A DNA stretch of 64,000 nt from Alteromonas sp. CI.11.F.A3 (lineage in GTDB: Bacteria > Pseudomonadota > Gammaproteobacteria > Enterobacterales > Alteromonadaceae), in contig NZ_CP136708.1 in the NCBI RefSeq assembly GCF_032925565.1, positions 2,542,001-2,606,000 on the forward strand, in the 5' to 3' direction. A program made the position numbers and the translations under genes. The number at the start of each line of letters is the position of its first letter. The stretch's first letter is position 1. Below the pieces are notes generated by a model that was given only the letters and a program-made list of their open reading frames with translations, made no database searches and had not been told where the DNA came from. Below, one piece after another: positions 17,336-25,913 of the stretch.

Positions 17336-17488
17336 TTTATTGTCTGCCACACGTTCCTCTACTGCTGCTATCGAATTTAACCGCCGCATTATACATAAAT
17401 ATGGCGGTTAACCCCAATAACCACGCATTAGTTGATTAAATGTAATGCCTAGCGATTAGTTTCGAAGAATCGATCTCTGAGCGAAATG

Positions 17489-18178
17489 TTAGCCCAAAAC
17501 TAATTTTGCGGCCAAACCAACCAATAAAACACCCATCGCGCGGTCGAGCCAGTACCCTTTTTTACCAATAAGTTGAGCAATTTTACTGGTGCTAAGTAGG
17601 TAGGATAAAAAGCAAAACCAAAGCCCTGTTGCGATAGCTAAATATATGCCATAGCCAAGTTTGATTGAAAAAGGCGTGTCGATATCAATAATAGCGGTGA
17701 AAAGTGATAAGAAAAACAAAGTCGCTTTAGGATTTAAACCATTCGTTAAAAAGCCAATCCAAAGTGCTTTTTGAGCAGAAATTAGTGGGCTAGCTTTGCT
17801 GTTATTAGCTGCCTCGGTGTTAGCTCGCCTGTTTTCAACAGAATTATCTATATTATTTACCGCAGCCTCGCCTTCTTCTGGTGGTTGGCTAGGCCCGCTT
17901 TTTAGTGCGCCATACGCAAGATATAAAAGATAACCTGCAGCAAGATAACTAAAGGTTTTAAACAGCCATGGCGTGGTGGCTATTACCACGCTTAATCCCA
18001 CTAATGAATACCCAACGTGCAGCAAAATTGCGAGTCCAATGCCAATGCTGGTATAAATAGCAATACGGCGACCATACGCGAGGCTATTTCGAACGACTAC
18101 TGCAAAGTCAGGGCCTGGACTAGCCACTGCAACAAGGTGTACTAGGGCAATGGTCAAAAATTCATTAAGGTAAGGCAT
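17489..18178 (-). CDS. LysE/RhtB family amino-acid exporter
   Basis: A 229-residue inner-membrane exporter. The N-terminus MPYLNEFLTIALVHLVAVAS leads into PGPDFAVVVRNSLAYGRRIA, the family signature, and about six helices follow, with GFLTNGLNPKATLFFLSLF in the middle. Members export amino acids such as homoserine, threonine or leucine; the substrate cannot be read from sequence. A polar, Asn/Glu-rich stretch at about residues 92-128 enlarges the cytoplasmic loop relative to usual 205-residue members. It appears monocistronic. Confidence 0.88.
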   Translation of the reverse strand: MPYLNEFLTIALVHLVAVASPGPDFAVVVRNSLAYGRRIAIYTSIGIGLAILLHVGYSLVGLSVVIATTPWLFKTFSYLAAGYLLYLAYGALKSGPSQPPEEGEAAVNNIDNSVENRRANTEAANNSKASPLISAQKALWIGFLTNGLNPKATLFFLSLFTAIIDIDTPFSIKLGYGIYLAIATGLWFCFLSYLLSTSKIAQLIGKKGYWLDRAMGVLLVGLAAKLVLG

Positions 18179-18280
18179 GGGTTATTTCTATTACTCTGTA
18201 TTTTTAAGCGCTCAGTTTACGTGAGCCTAAGTGCTAGTGAATAGGCTTTAGCGGTTTTTATCATTAAATCATCGGTTTAT

Positions 18281-18997
18281 CTACAAATCATATTCTTCAA
18301 TTAACCGAGCAACAAACTCTGGAACTATTTTAGTGGCACTACCGCTAATAGATTCATCGAATAAATAGTTGTTCGCACTGGGCTCTAAATTCAGTTCAAT
18401 ACATTTGGCGCCAGAATCTTTGGCATTAATCACAAACCCAGCGGCAGGATAGACATTACCTGAGGTTCCAATGGCTAAGAAGATATCGGCATTGGCAATA
18501 GCTTGGGCAACCTCATCCATATAAAGGGGCATTTCGCCAAACCATACAATGTCCGGCCTCAGTGTTGTGGTGTTACAGCAACCACAAAAACTCTGACCAT
18601 CAAACGTTGTATAGCATTCGAATGCTTTATTCGTCGTTTCGCAGCGGCTGGACAGTAATTTTCCATGCATGTGTAAAATACGTTCACTACCCGCCCGTTC
18701 ATGCAAATCGTCCACGTTTTGTGTAACCAACGTAAGTTGGCCTTTTAAAGCGCGTTCAAGTGTTGCTAGCGCTTCATGGGCTGCATTGGGCATAACCGCA
18801 GCGTTGGTGAGTTGCAGCCTTCGTTCATTGTAAAATCGATATACAAGGTCAGGGTTTCGTGCAAAAGCTTCGGGTGTGGCCACGTCTTCTACACTGTGCT
18901 CTTCCCATAATCCGTTGTTATCCCGAAATGTTTTTAATCCAGATTCAGCTGAAATTCCTGCACCAGTTAATATTACAACGCGAGGGGGTGTATTCAT
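18281..18997 (-). CDS. cobB: NAD-dependent protein deacylase (sirtuin, CobB-type)
   Basis: A 238-residue Sir2 family enzyme removing acyl groups from lysines with NAD+. The NAD-binding motif GAGISAESGLKTFRDNNGLW starts at about residue 11. TQNVDDLHERAGS and the catalytic HMHGKL are present. Four cysteines of a zinc ribbon follow (SSRC, FEC, CGCC). The YNERRLQL segment has the Tyr and Arg that class III sirtuins such as E. coli CobB use for succinyl-lysine, so desuccinylase activity is plausible. Length is normal for the short CobB form. Confidence 0.93.
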   Translation of the reverse strand: MNTPPRVVILTGAGISAESGLKTFRDNNGLWEEHSVEDVATPEAFARNPDLVYRFYNERRLQLTNAAVMPNAAHEALATLERALKGQLTLVTQNVDDLHERAGSERILHMHGKLLSSRCETTNKAFECYTTFDGQSFCGCCNTTTLRPDIVWFGEMPLYMDEVAQAIANADIFLAIGTSGNVYPAAGFVINAKDSGAKCIELNLEPSANNYLFDESISGSATKIVPEFVARLIEEYDL

Positions 18998-19057
18998 AAG
19001 CTCAATTCCTTTGAAATATATACACGTAACACGACTACCCTAACTTACATGATATTG

Positions 19058-19882
19058 TTAATCAGTCACCACTGGAAAAGTTGCATTTGCTCCCCATTCA
19101 GACCAAGAACCGTCGTAAATAGCAACATCACTTGCTCCACACATAAGTGCAGCTACGCCAATAATACACGCCGTAACCCCTGAACCACAGGTACAGATAA
19201 TCGGCTTCGACAAATCAATGTCGGCATTGGCAAAAACGCTTTTTAATTCTTCAACGCTTAAGAAAAAGCCATTATCTAATAGCGCTGTGAATGGAAGATT
19301 GTAAGCGCCGGGCATATGCCCAGAACGAACCCCAGGGCGAGGCTCTGCCACTTTTCCGTAAAACCGAGCTTCACTTCTGGCGTCGACCAGTTGCGCATCG
19401 GTATTAATCGCTTGAATAACCGCGGAGCTATTAACGAACCATTTGCTCTGCGCATCACTTTCATACTTAAAATGTGAGGGAATTCGTTGTTCTGATACCG
19501 GTAAGCTCTTATCTTCCCAGGCTACTTGGCCGCCATTTAACAATTTTACGTTCTCATGCCCCATGGCCTTAAGCATCCACCAAACACGAGGGGCGCTGTA
19601 CATGCCTCGGGTATCGTAAACCACGACAGACGATCGTTCGGTCAAACCTTGTCGCCCTAAGTACAAAGCAAAGTCAGATTCGGTTGGCATACTATGGGGG
19701 AAACCAGTGGTGTGATCACTGCCCTCGCCGTCTAAGTCTATATCCACAGAGTTTGGCAACACCATAGCATCACGAGAATCAGGCGTTTTGGTAACCGGGT
19801 CATCCATAACCGCCCGCACTAAAATGATGGGTTCATCTTGCAGTTGCGTGGCAAGTTGTTGAACATTAACTAACATCGACAT
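19058..19882 (-). CDS. sseA: sulfurtransferase, 3-mercaptopyruvate type
   Basis: A 274-residue two-domain rhodanese. I start it at MSMLVNVQQL (ATG 19882) because GGAGAG lies just upstream; a longer frame is less likely. The N-terminal inactive rhodanese domain spans about 5-145 (VVYDTRGMYSAPRVWWML). The C-terminal domain carries the active cysteine in CTCGSGVTACI, whose CG-S-GV-T pattern indicates mercaptopyruvate rather than thiosulfate as sulfur donor. GHMPGAYNLPF is the usual rhodanese region before it. The gene lies upstream of cobB on the same strand. Confidence 0.9.
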   Translation of the reverse strand: MSMLVNVQQLATQLQDEPIILVRAVMDDPVTKTPDSRDAMVLPNSVDIDLDGEGSDHTTGFPHSMPTESDFALYLGRQGLTERSSVVVYDTRGMYSAPRVWWMLKAMGHENVKLLNGGQVAWEDKSLPVSEQRIPSHFKYESDAQSKWFVNSSAVIQAINTDAQLVDARSEARFYGKVAEPRPGVRSGHMPGAYNLPFTALLDNGFFLSVEELKSVFANADIDLSKPIICTCGSGVTACIIGVAALMCGASDVAIYDGSWSEWGANATFPVVTD

Positions 19883-19959
19883 ATCACTCTCTCCATTGAA
19901 ATGCCCACGTAACGCAGTGGGCATTACTGGTTTGAGCTATTTACGCTTTATACGCTTAA

Positions 19960-20454
19960 TTACAAAGCAGCCATTGCTGAATCGTAGTTTGGTTCTTCAG
20001 TGGTTTCAGCCACTTGCTCGGTATAAAGTACCTTACCGTCGGTATCAATCACAACTACTGTTCGTGATAGCAGACCAGTTAGCGGCATTGAAGTGAACGC
20101 AACACCATAGTCGTCACCAAAGCTTGTACGGAAAGTAGAGCCGGTAATAACATTTTCAATACCTTCAGCACCACAGAAGCGGCCAGCTGCAAACGGTAAG
20201 TCGGCGGATACACAAATAACTTGTGTATTGTCTAGACCAGCGGCTTGTTCATTGAATTTACGCACTGACGTTGCACATGTACCCGTATCCACAGAAGGGA
20301 AAATGTTAAGAATAACGCGTTTACCCTTAAGATCAGCGAGGGTTACTTCACCTAAATCCGCTTTAACTAATGTGAAGTCTGGGGCTTGCTGCCCAACTTC
20401 TGGAAGCGAACCTACAGTTGAAACTGAATTACCTTGAAACGTAACTGTTGCCAT
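19960..20454 (-). CDS. tpx: thiol peroxidase (atypical 2-Cys peroxiredoxin)
   Basis: A 164-residue peroxiredoxin that reduces peroxides with thioredoxin, usually in the periplasm or cytoplasm. ATG 20454 is preceded by AAGGAG and gives [15 protein letters not shown], the family start. The peroxidatic cysteine is in [18 protein letters not shown] and a second cysteine, probably resolving, in [11 protein letters not shown]. The C-terminal YDSAMAAL is also typical. It is followed closely by tapT upstream on the same strand, with 65 bases between. Confidence 0.95.
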   Translation of the reverse strand: MATVTFQGNSVSTVGSLPEVGQQAPDFTLVKADLGEVTLADLKGKRVILNIFPSVDTGTCATSVRKFNEQAAGLDNTQVICVSADLPFAAGRFCGAEGIENVITGSTFRTSFGDDYGVAFTSMPLTGLLSRTVVVIDTDGKVLYTEQVAETTEEPNYDSAMAAL

Positions 20455-20519
20455 GTTTTTCTCCTTGGGTTTTGATTGCTTAACCTTATAGTTAAGCGCG
20501 AATGCACGCAAGACAAGGG

Positions 20520-21227
20520 TTACTTAACTTGCGCCTTTGCAAATTCAATTTTGTGACTTAAATGGGGCTTCCCTTTTAAGTATTGATGTCGAAAAATACT
20601 GAAGTATTTGGCTAGCGCCGTAGCCGCTTCAACCTCACCTGCCAAATCTAACACGTTTATTCCCACCTCTGCAGTGCAATGCTGGAATTCCCGTGTAGAT
20701 TCACGCAACAAGTAATTAGACGATATTTCTGGGGATACGCCCAGCACTGGAAAATTATCAAGGTACGGGCTTTTTCCAAACATTTTTCGCGCTTCACGCC
20801 ACGTACCGTCTAAAAAAATAAACAACGGAATTTTATCTGTTTTAGCTTCTAACTTGGGTATGCAGCGTTCTGGCTCAGCATACTCGTGGGGAAATATAAT
20901 AATGGGTTGATATTTAGGGTTGTTGAGCAACGCCAATAAATCCGCTTCAGGCTCTGTTCTGTGCCATACAAACGCGTAATTTTCTGCTACCACATCCGCA
21001 ATTAACCTTCCTGTGTTGGTAGGCTTGTAGTACTCACCCTTATACATGATGAAGAGTACCGCACAGGATGCTTGTGGTTCAGGCTTATCAGCACAAATAC
21101 ATGCGTTTACCGGCAACAAACAAATATCGCAACGGATAACTTTACTACCACGGGCATTGAATGCTCGCTTGGCACGTTTAAGCTCAGACGTTCTAAGCGC
21201 TAAAATGGAATTAATATGTGAAGGCAC
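20520..21227 (-). CDS. tapT: tRNA-uridine aminocarboxypropyltransferase (DTW domain)
   Basis: A 235-residue DTW-domain protein. The family adds the acp3 group to uridine 47 in the variable loop of some tRNAs, using SAM. Four cysteines in an N-terminal zinc-binding arrangement ([13 protein letters not shown]) are visible, then [21 protein letters not shown] and [16 protein letters not shown], where the DTW signature is read as DGTW. The C-terminal [18 protein letters not shown] segment also fits. Named from family knowledge; the tRNA target has not been shown here. Confidence 0.85.
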   Translation of the reverse strand: MPSHINSILALRTSELKRAKRAFNARGSKVIRCDICLLPVNACICADKPEPQASCAVLFIMYKGEYYKPTNTGRLIADVVAENYAFVWHRTEPEADLLALLNNPKYQPIIIFPHEYAEPERCIPKLEAKTDKIPLFIFLDGTWREARKMFGKSPYLDNFPVLGVSPEISSNYLLRESTREFQHCTAEVGINVLDLAGEVEAATALAKYFSIFRHQYLKGKPHLSHKIEFAKAQVK

Positions 21228-21537
21228 GCAGTAAACTCAATCAGATTAGGACGATATGGTAGCACAGAGCGTGACTTACCGTTCCCCCTTATAACGCGAA
21301 AACCCTATAACTCATATTGCCATTTCATCACTTGCTACGTTCCGAAACAAAATCCCCAATGATTTAGAATAATTGATTTCTTTGAAAACAATTCATAAAA
21401 CAGCACATTATGTAAACAGAAGGTTAACGGAAGGTTGGAAAATTTCATTGAATCTATGGTTATTGTGAATTTGTAATATTTTAACGAATGCTGTGTACAA
21501 GTTTTCCATAACCTTAATAAAATTTTGGAGAATTGAA
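21228..21537. other. intergenic region upstream of the DUF2589 cluster
   Basis: About 310 A/T-rich bases. A possible promoter for the following cluster is TTGAAT (21448-21453) and TGTAAT (21472-21477), spaced by 18. No ORF, tRNA remnant or clear inverted repeat was found. Confidence 0.35.
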
Positions 21538-22668
21538 ATGGCTATAGATGTCACCCCTAACACCGTCGCGACCAACGCACTTCAAGCACTAGATTTTAGT
21601 TCACTTATAGGCGGGCCGATGGACGCAATAATCAAAGCTCAAGCTCTGGCAGCGAAAACCACCTATGAATTTATAAATGAAGTCTGTTTGACTATTGACC
21701 CCGATACAAACGAAAAGAAGCCGGTGAACGTCGTATTTACATATAACAATAACGGCCAAGAAGCCACATTAACGGTTCCTTTACTTGTTATTTTAACCAT
21801 CCCTAGTATTGAAGTTTCAGAGTTTACGATTGATTTCATCGCAAACATATCTGCTGGTTCGTCATCTACTGAAGAAACTAGCTCAGACACTGAACTGGGA
21901 GTTGATGCATCAGCAGAAGCATCACTGGGTATAGGTCCTTTTAGTATTAAGGTTAAAGCAGAAGCTAATTATTCATCAAAACAGCATTCTAAAGCCGCAC
22001 AAGAATCAAAGTACTCGGTTGAGTATACGATGAATGTAAATGTTAAAGGTGGCCAATCAGGTATGCCTACAGGCCTGCAAACCGTGCTTAATATCTTACA
22101 AGGTAGTGCAACAACAGTTGGAGTGGATGAGCAGGTATTAATTACCCCTGCCAATCTGAATATTGACAGAACGCCAAATGGGACTATCCAAGTCACCATG
22201 ACCGACACTCAAGGGCGAAATGTTAAATCAGGTAAAGTTACCATTACTCCCGTCGGTGAAAATCCTTTCGAGTCAATTACCTTGATTAAGGGTAATGATC
22301 ACGAAGAATTACAAGCTGAAGTAAATAACTTGGTAAGTGGTAAAAGACTAAATGTAACCAAGGACTTGATTAAAGCATTTAGGCGTAGAGATACAGGTCC
22401 TGAGACAAATGATGCAGATGCAGTCACAGGTTATACAAACAGGAAAGGCGTAGTTCAATTCCTTGTTACATTGTCAGAAAACGCGGTTGATTCTCAGGGA
22501 AAACTGAAAATAGAAGCGATGGTACCTATCGCAAATTCTGACAAGACTGAGCAAGAGATCATTGATTACACTTACACTGTGGTCACGAACACTGACCCTG
22601 TCGTTGAGGTTGAGGATCCCCCACCTCAAGGAACAAAAACGAGCTCAAAAGGCAAAGCTAAAGGATAA
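21538..22668 (+). CDS. DUF2589 domain protein with C-terminal Ig-like domain
   Basis: A 376-residue protein without signal peptide or membrane helix. ATG 21538 was chosen because of TTTTGGAG upstream. Residues about 15-190 look like DUF2589: DFSSLIGGPMDAIIKAQALA, KTTYEFINEVC, VNVVFTYNNNGQEATLTVPLLVIL and PSIEVSEFTIDF, then Ser/Glu-rich and SKYSVEYTMNVNVKG. Residues about 215-355 resemble a bacterial Ig-like domain (TVTM-type strands, GYTNRKGVVQFLVTL). The tail (VEDPPPQGTKTSSKGKAKG) is basic and disordered. The family has no known function to me. It opens a four-gene cluster and is paralogous with 23412-24359. Confidence 0.78.
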   Translation: MAIDVTPNTVATNALQALDFSSLIGGPMDAIIKAQALAAKTTYEFINEVCLTIDPDTNEKKPVNVVFTYNNNGQEATLTVPLLVILTIPSIEVSEFTIDFIANISAGSSSTEETSSDTELGVDASAEASLGIGPFSIKVKAEANYSSKQHSKAAQESKYSVEYTMNVNVKGGQSGMPTGLQTVLNILQGSATTVGVDEQVLITPANLNIDRTPNGTIQVTMTDTQGRNVKSGKVTITPVGENPFESITLIKGNDHEELQAEVNNLVSGKRLNVTKDLIKAFRRRDTGPETNDADAVTGYTNRKGVVQFLVTLSENAVDSQGKLKIEAMVPIANSDKTEQEIIDYTYTVVTNTDPVVEVEDPPPQGTKTSSKGKAKG

Positions 22669-22732
22669 ATATGCACTGAAACATTGATACGTTAATTAAG
22701 TTTAAATTCCTACTTACTAGGGGGGAGTAATT

Positions 22733-23410
22733 ATGTCGGACATTTTGGAATCGGTTCTATCTTCGATATTGATAGATATGATCAACGCTCAAAACCAAGC
22801 TAATATTCGTTCGGCAGATATTGCCGAAAGCTATGTTGGATTGAATCGTAAGCATGAACTACTTCAGTACTTTGCTGTACCCACAGCGAATATAAAATCC
22901 TTTGATTTCGAGCTTAAATTTGGGCTTGAACAAACAGATTCACTAATCGGTGAGGGTATGAGCAAAGAACTGAGTGAATTGATTCATTCTGAGCTAAAGG
23001 CGTTTATTCAATCGTCATTGCAACATCACCAACTGCCAATTGAAGATGCAGATGCATTAAAAGCATTCATTTCATCAATTTGGAAGCGTGATGAGACAAT
23101 CCCCCCTGCTTCTTTAAAATTTCAAAATAACAAAAAGTTAATTGACGATATTCGACAGTTTATTAAATCGCTACAACAATTAGTTCATGATTTTAGCGAG
23201 TCGAAACCGCTACTAGAAGTAAACGAATCTAATTCAGGTCTAAAGGCGTTACTTACTATCAGCGACCTTAATTCATATAACGATGACATACTCTGCTCAA
23301 TCAACGTGAAAGCAGAAGTAGCCGGTATGAAAGCTGGATATGCAGATAAGGTAGGTGCTGAGGGCGGTGACGAAAATTCAAAACGAAAAATTTTCTTAGC
23401 AGGTACCTAG
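22733..23410 (+). CDS. DUF2589-cluster companion protein, function unknown
   Basis: A 225-residue soluble protein preceded by an unusually strong AGGGGGGAG ribosome-binding site. The N-terminal MSDILESVLSSILIDMINAQNQAN looks like an amphipathic helix, and ELLQYFAVPTANIKSFDFELKFGL has the same 'VP..x-I-x-F-x-x-x-F' flavour as the DUF2589 strands in its neighbours. The middle (residues 75-165) is helical and charged. The C-terminal half has a beta segment DDILCSINVKAEVAGMKAG, ending in a polar tail. I do not recognise a named family. It sits between two DUF2589-type genes and probably works with them. Confidence 0.7.
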   Translation: MSDILESVLSSILIDMINAQNQANIRSADIAESYVGLNRKHELLQYFAVPTANIKSFDFELKFGLEQTDSLIGEGMSKELSELIHSELKAFIQSSLQHHQLPIEDADALKAFISSIWKRDETIPPASLKFQNNKKLIDDIRQFIKSLQQLVHDFSESKPLLEVNESNSGLKALLTISDLNSYNDDILCSINVKAEVAGMKAGYADKVGAEGGDENSKRKIFLAGT

Positions 23411-23411
23411 T

Positions 23412-24359
23412 ATGGATAATTTTACCGAAGAGACTGTTATGTCGAATCTTTTCACTTTTGAGAAATTAGTCGAGTTTCCATTAACTTCGATTATTGAGTC
23501 GAGTGCTAACGGAAACAATACAACGCTAAATTTCTTAAATGAGTACTGCTTCACAAACACGAATGGAAAACGCGAAGCTGTTAAATTTGTATTTTACTAT
23601 GATTATGTAAAAGGTGGAGCAGCTCAAACAATGCGGGTTGAAATACCCATCATATCCTTGATCACCATACCCTATTACACCATTAACTCAGCCCAATTCG
23701 AAATGGGCATTAACATACTAAGTTGGGTCGATGTATCGACCAAAACATGGGAGCAAGCGGATGAAAGTAAAAATGATAAAAAATTAATAGCTATGTTAGG
23801 GCCGTATGAATCTTCATCGTCTAAAGGAGACGCTCAGTCTGCTGAATCAACGCAGTACAGCAAAGTTAATACCAACATGAAGGTGAAAATGGATGTCGTT
23901 TCGTCAGATTTACCGTCAGGAATTTTACAACTACTAAATGTATCTAGCCAAGGCGTCGAAGGACATATTGCTTATGATTTAAAAATCAAGTCGAACACTT
24001 CTAGGCTATTAATGGATCAGGAGGAGGTTCCACTAACGTTAACATTAGTAAAAAACAATGATGAGTTTAATGACAGCTTAGCTGAAAGTGATGATATGGA
24101 TTTAGTACCCTTAACGGTAACCTTAATTCCAAATGAAAAAGTAGAGTTAGAAAAGACTTTCGGTAAGAAAATCACCGTTGATAGTGGAGACATCGTGGGA
24201 AGTAGCTCTATAGAAAAAGTGCAAGTTCTCACAAACACGAATGGAGAAATAAAAGTTACGTTTCATCCTACCCTCAAAGAAGTGACAAACGGATTTATAA
24301 ACGTATCGAGCCCATTAACGTCTAATATTAAAATTTACTTTAGGATATTAAAATCATGA
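23412..24359 (+). CDS. second DUF2589-like protein with C-terminal Ig-like domain
   Basis: A protein of 315 residues related to the first gene of the cluster: TTLNFLNEYCFTNTNGKREA and VKFVFYYDY match the first protein's KTTYEFINEVC and VNVVFTYN, and VEIPIISLITIPYYTINSAQF matches TVPLLVILTIPSIEVSEF. SDLPSGILQLLNVSSQG corresponds to GMPTGLQTVLNILQG. Residues about 205-310 carry Ig-like strands with VLTNTNGEIKVTFHP. The GGP glycine loop of the first protein is replaced by a Ser-rich segment. The start is uncertain: ATG 23412, one base after the previous stop, or ATG 23439 with GAAGAGA before it. No signal peptide is visible. Confidence 0.72.
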   Translation: MDNFTEETVMSNLFTFEKLVEFPLTSIIESSANGNNTTLNFLNEYCFTNTNGKREAVKFVFYYDYVKGGAAQTMRVEIPIISLITIPYYTINSAQFEMGINILSWVDVSTKTWEQADESKNDKKLIAMLGPYESSSSKGDAQSAESTQYSKVNTNMKVKMDVVSSDLPSGILQLLNVSSQGVEGHIAYDLKIKSNTSRLLMDQEEVPLTLTLVKNNDEFNDSLAESDDMDLVPLTVTLIPNEKVELEKTFGKKITVDSGDIVGSSSIEKVQVLTNTNGEIKVTFHPTLKEVTNGFINVSSPLTSNIKIYFRILKS

Positions 24360-24604
24360 TTAATACTCAAAATACAGCACCCGGCATACCATGTCCCACA
24401 GAATCCTGTGGCCACAATATAAAGGTTTCATTACAAGATCTACTTTTTCAGAAGGTAGTAAAATGCCCTCACTGTTTAGTAGAACTAACAATGAATAGAG
24501 AAGCATCTAAAGAAACGATATCCGCCATGGCAGAGCTACATAATGCGTTGGAAAGTGCCGAAGCGGCCAAAACGTTTACAGGCAATTCTGTACGCCACCC
24601 ATAA
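24356..24604 (+). CDS. small zinc-ribbon-like protein of the DUF2589 cluster
   Basis: An 82-residue protein whose ATG overlaps the preceding stop (ATGA), a sign of translational coupling. Four cysteines at 13, 18, 37 and 40 (CPTESC, then CPHC) suggest one zinc ribbon, with NIKVSLQDLLFQKVV between the knuckles. The rest is a short helix rich in Ala and Glu (ISAMAELHNALESAEAAK). This could be a zinc-binding adaptor for the larger proteins. No family name is assigned. The coding sequence and its upstream neighbours look richer in A/T than the flanking housekeeping genes. Confidence 0.68.
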   Translation: MINTQNTAPGIPCPTESCGHNIKVSLQDLLFQKVVKCPHCLVELTMNREASKETISAMAELHNALESAEAAKTFTGNSVRHP

Positions 24605-24756
24605 ACTAAATAAATCTGTTTCGTTTTTTCTGAAAATACTATTTTAGACACAGATAGTGAATTAATGTTAGTGCGAAATAATTTATCGAAGTTTGGTAAT
24701 ACAGATAACTGCACGAAAAAAAGCTGAAACTGTTTTGAAATTAATCTTTAAAGAAA

Positions 24757-24843
24757 TGGTGCCCGGGGCCGGACTTGAACCGGCACGTCATTACTGACGA
24801 GGGATTTTAAATCCCTTGTGTCTACCAATTTCACCACCCGGGC
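24757..24843 (-). tRNA. leuZ: tRNA-Leu (UAA)
   Basis: An 87-base class II tRNA with encoded CCA. The acceptor stem GCCCGGG pairs with CCCGGGC, the anticodon loop TTTAAAA gives anticodon UAA, and there is a long variable arm and a GGTTCAAGTCC T-loop. It is the distal member of a Gly-Cys-Leu cluster as in the E. coli glyW-cysT-leuZ group. Confidence 0.96.
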
Positions 24844-24905
24844 ATCGGGGTAACCTTTCGGTTGGGGTGTCAGGCGTAGAAACCTGTTGTAGCATTAAAG
24901 CATTA

Positions 24906-24979
24906 TGGAGGCGGAACCCGGAGTCGAACCGAGATCCACGGATTTGCAATCCGCTGCATAGCCATTCTGCCATTCCGCC
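24906..24979 (-). tRNA. cysT: tRNA-Cys (GCA)
   Basis: A 74-base tRNA with encoded CCA. The acceptor GGCGGAA pairs with TTCCGCC, anticodon loop TTGCAAA gives GCA, and the T-loop is GGTTCGACTCC. It is the middle gene of the Gly-Cys-Leu cluster. Confidence 0.96.
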
Positions 24980-24993
24980 GTAATACTAGACTT

Positions 24994-25069
<76 letters not shown>

Positions 25070-25220
25070 ATTTAAAGTCTTACATTTCGTTTCGTTGTTG
25101 CCGTCTCGAAATGTGCGGTGAATTCTACCTGTAACGCTGAAAGTGTCAATACGAAAAACAAGGAAATATGCATTTTTGTGATCGTTTGCTACATTTTTAT
25201 TCACATTGCTCAATAGACGA

Positions 25221-25799
25221 TCAAATCTTATCTTTTAAACCCGCACTTAGGTGTGGCCACGCAGCACGTGAGTAGATAATCATTGACCAAATTGACAGCA
25301 CTGCAGCGATATAAAGTAAAATATGTCCTAGGGTTACCCAATAAAGTGGAACGCCCATAAACGATTCAAGGCCAGACAATAATCCAATAATGGCTAACAT
25401 TTGTGCAGTTGTTTTTGCTTTGCCAATAAATGACACTTTTACCGCTTCCCTCACACCATTTTGTCCCATCCACTCTCTAAGCGCTGAAACGTAAATTTCA
25501 CGCACTAATAATGCAATGGCTGGAATGGTTATCCATAAACTGCCGTAACTGTGGGTAATCATTAATAGTGCCGCCCCAACAATGAGCTTATCGGCAACAG
25601 GATCGAGGAAAGCACCAAAAGGCGTAGATTGTTCAAGTTTTCGGGCTAGGTAACCATCGAACCAATCGGTAATAGCCGCAAGCCAGAAAATAAATGCGCC
25701 AGCTTCATGGGCCCAACGCCAATCAAGAAAATAAACACCAACAAACACAGGAATAAGGATTACTCTGAATAGAGTAATTAAATTTGGAACCGTCCACAT
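25221..25799 (-). CDS. pgsA: CDP-diacylglycerol-glycerol-3-phosphate 3-phosphatidyltransferase
   Basis: A 192-residue inner-membrane enzyme that makes phosphatidylglycerophosphate, first step to phosphatidylglycerol. The N-terminal MWTVPNLITLFRVILIPVFV and the CDP-alcohol phosphotransferase motif DWFDGYLARKLEQSTPFGAF followed by LDPVADK hold all catalytic aspartates (D-G-x2-A-R-x8-G-x3-D-x3-D). About five helices complete the protein. It follows uvrC and precedes the tRNA-Gly-Cys-Leu genes, the order known in E. coli. Confidence 0.96.
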   Translation of the reverse strand: MWTVPNLITLFRVILIPVFVGVYFLDWRWAHEAGAFIFWLAAITDWFDGYLARKLEQSTPFGAFLDPVADKLIVGAALLMITHSYGSLWITIPAIALLVREIYVSALREWMGQNGVREAVKVSFIGKAKTTAQMLAIIGLLSGLESFMGVPLYWVTLGHILLYIAAVLSIWSMIIYSRAAWPHLSAGLKDKI

Positions 25800-25913
25800 A
25801 AATACATCTCAAAATTTTCGCCTATCATAGGCAGGTTTAGCGCGGCTTTTCTTAAGCCTTCAATTTTTAACAGATTACCGCAATTTACGTATTAATGCGC
25901 GTATTGGATGAGA

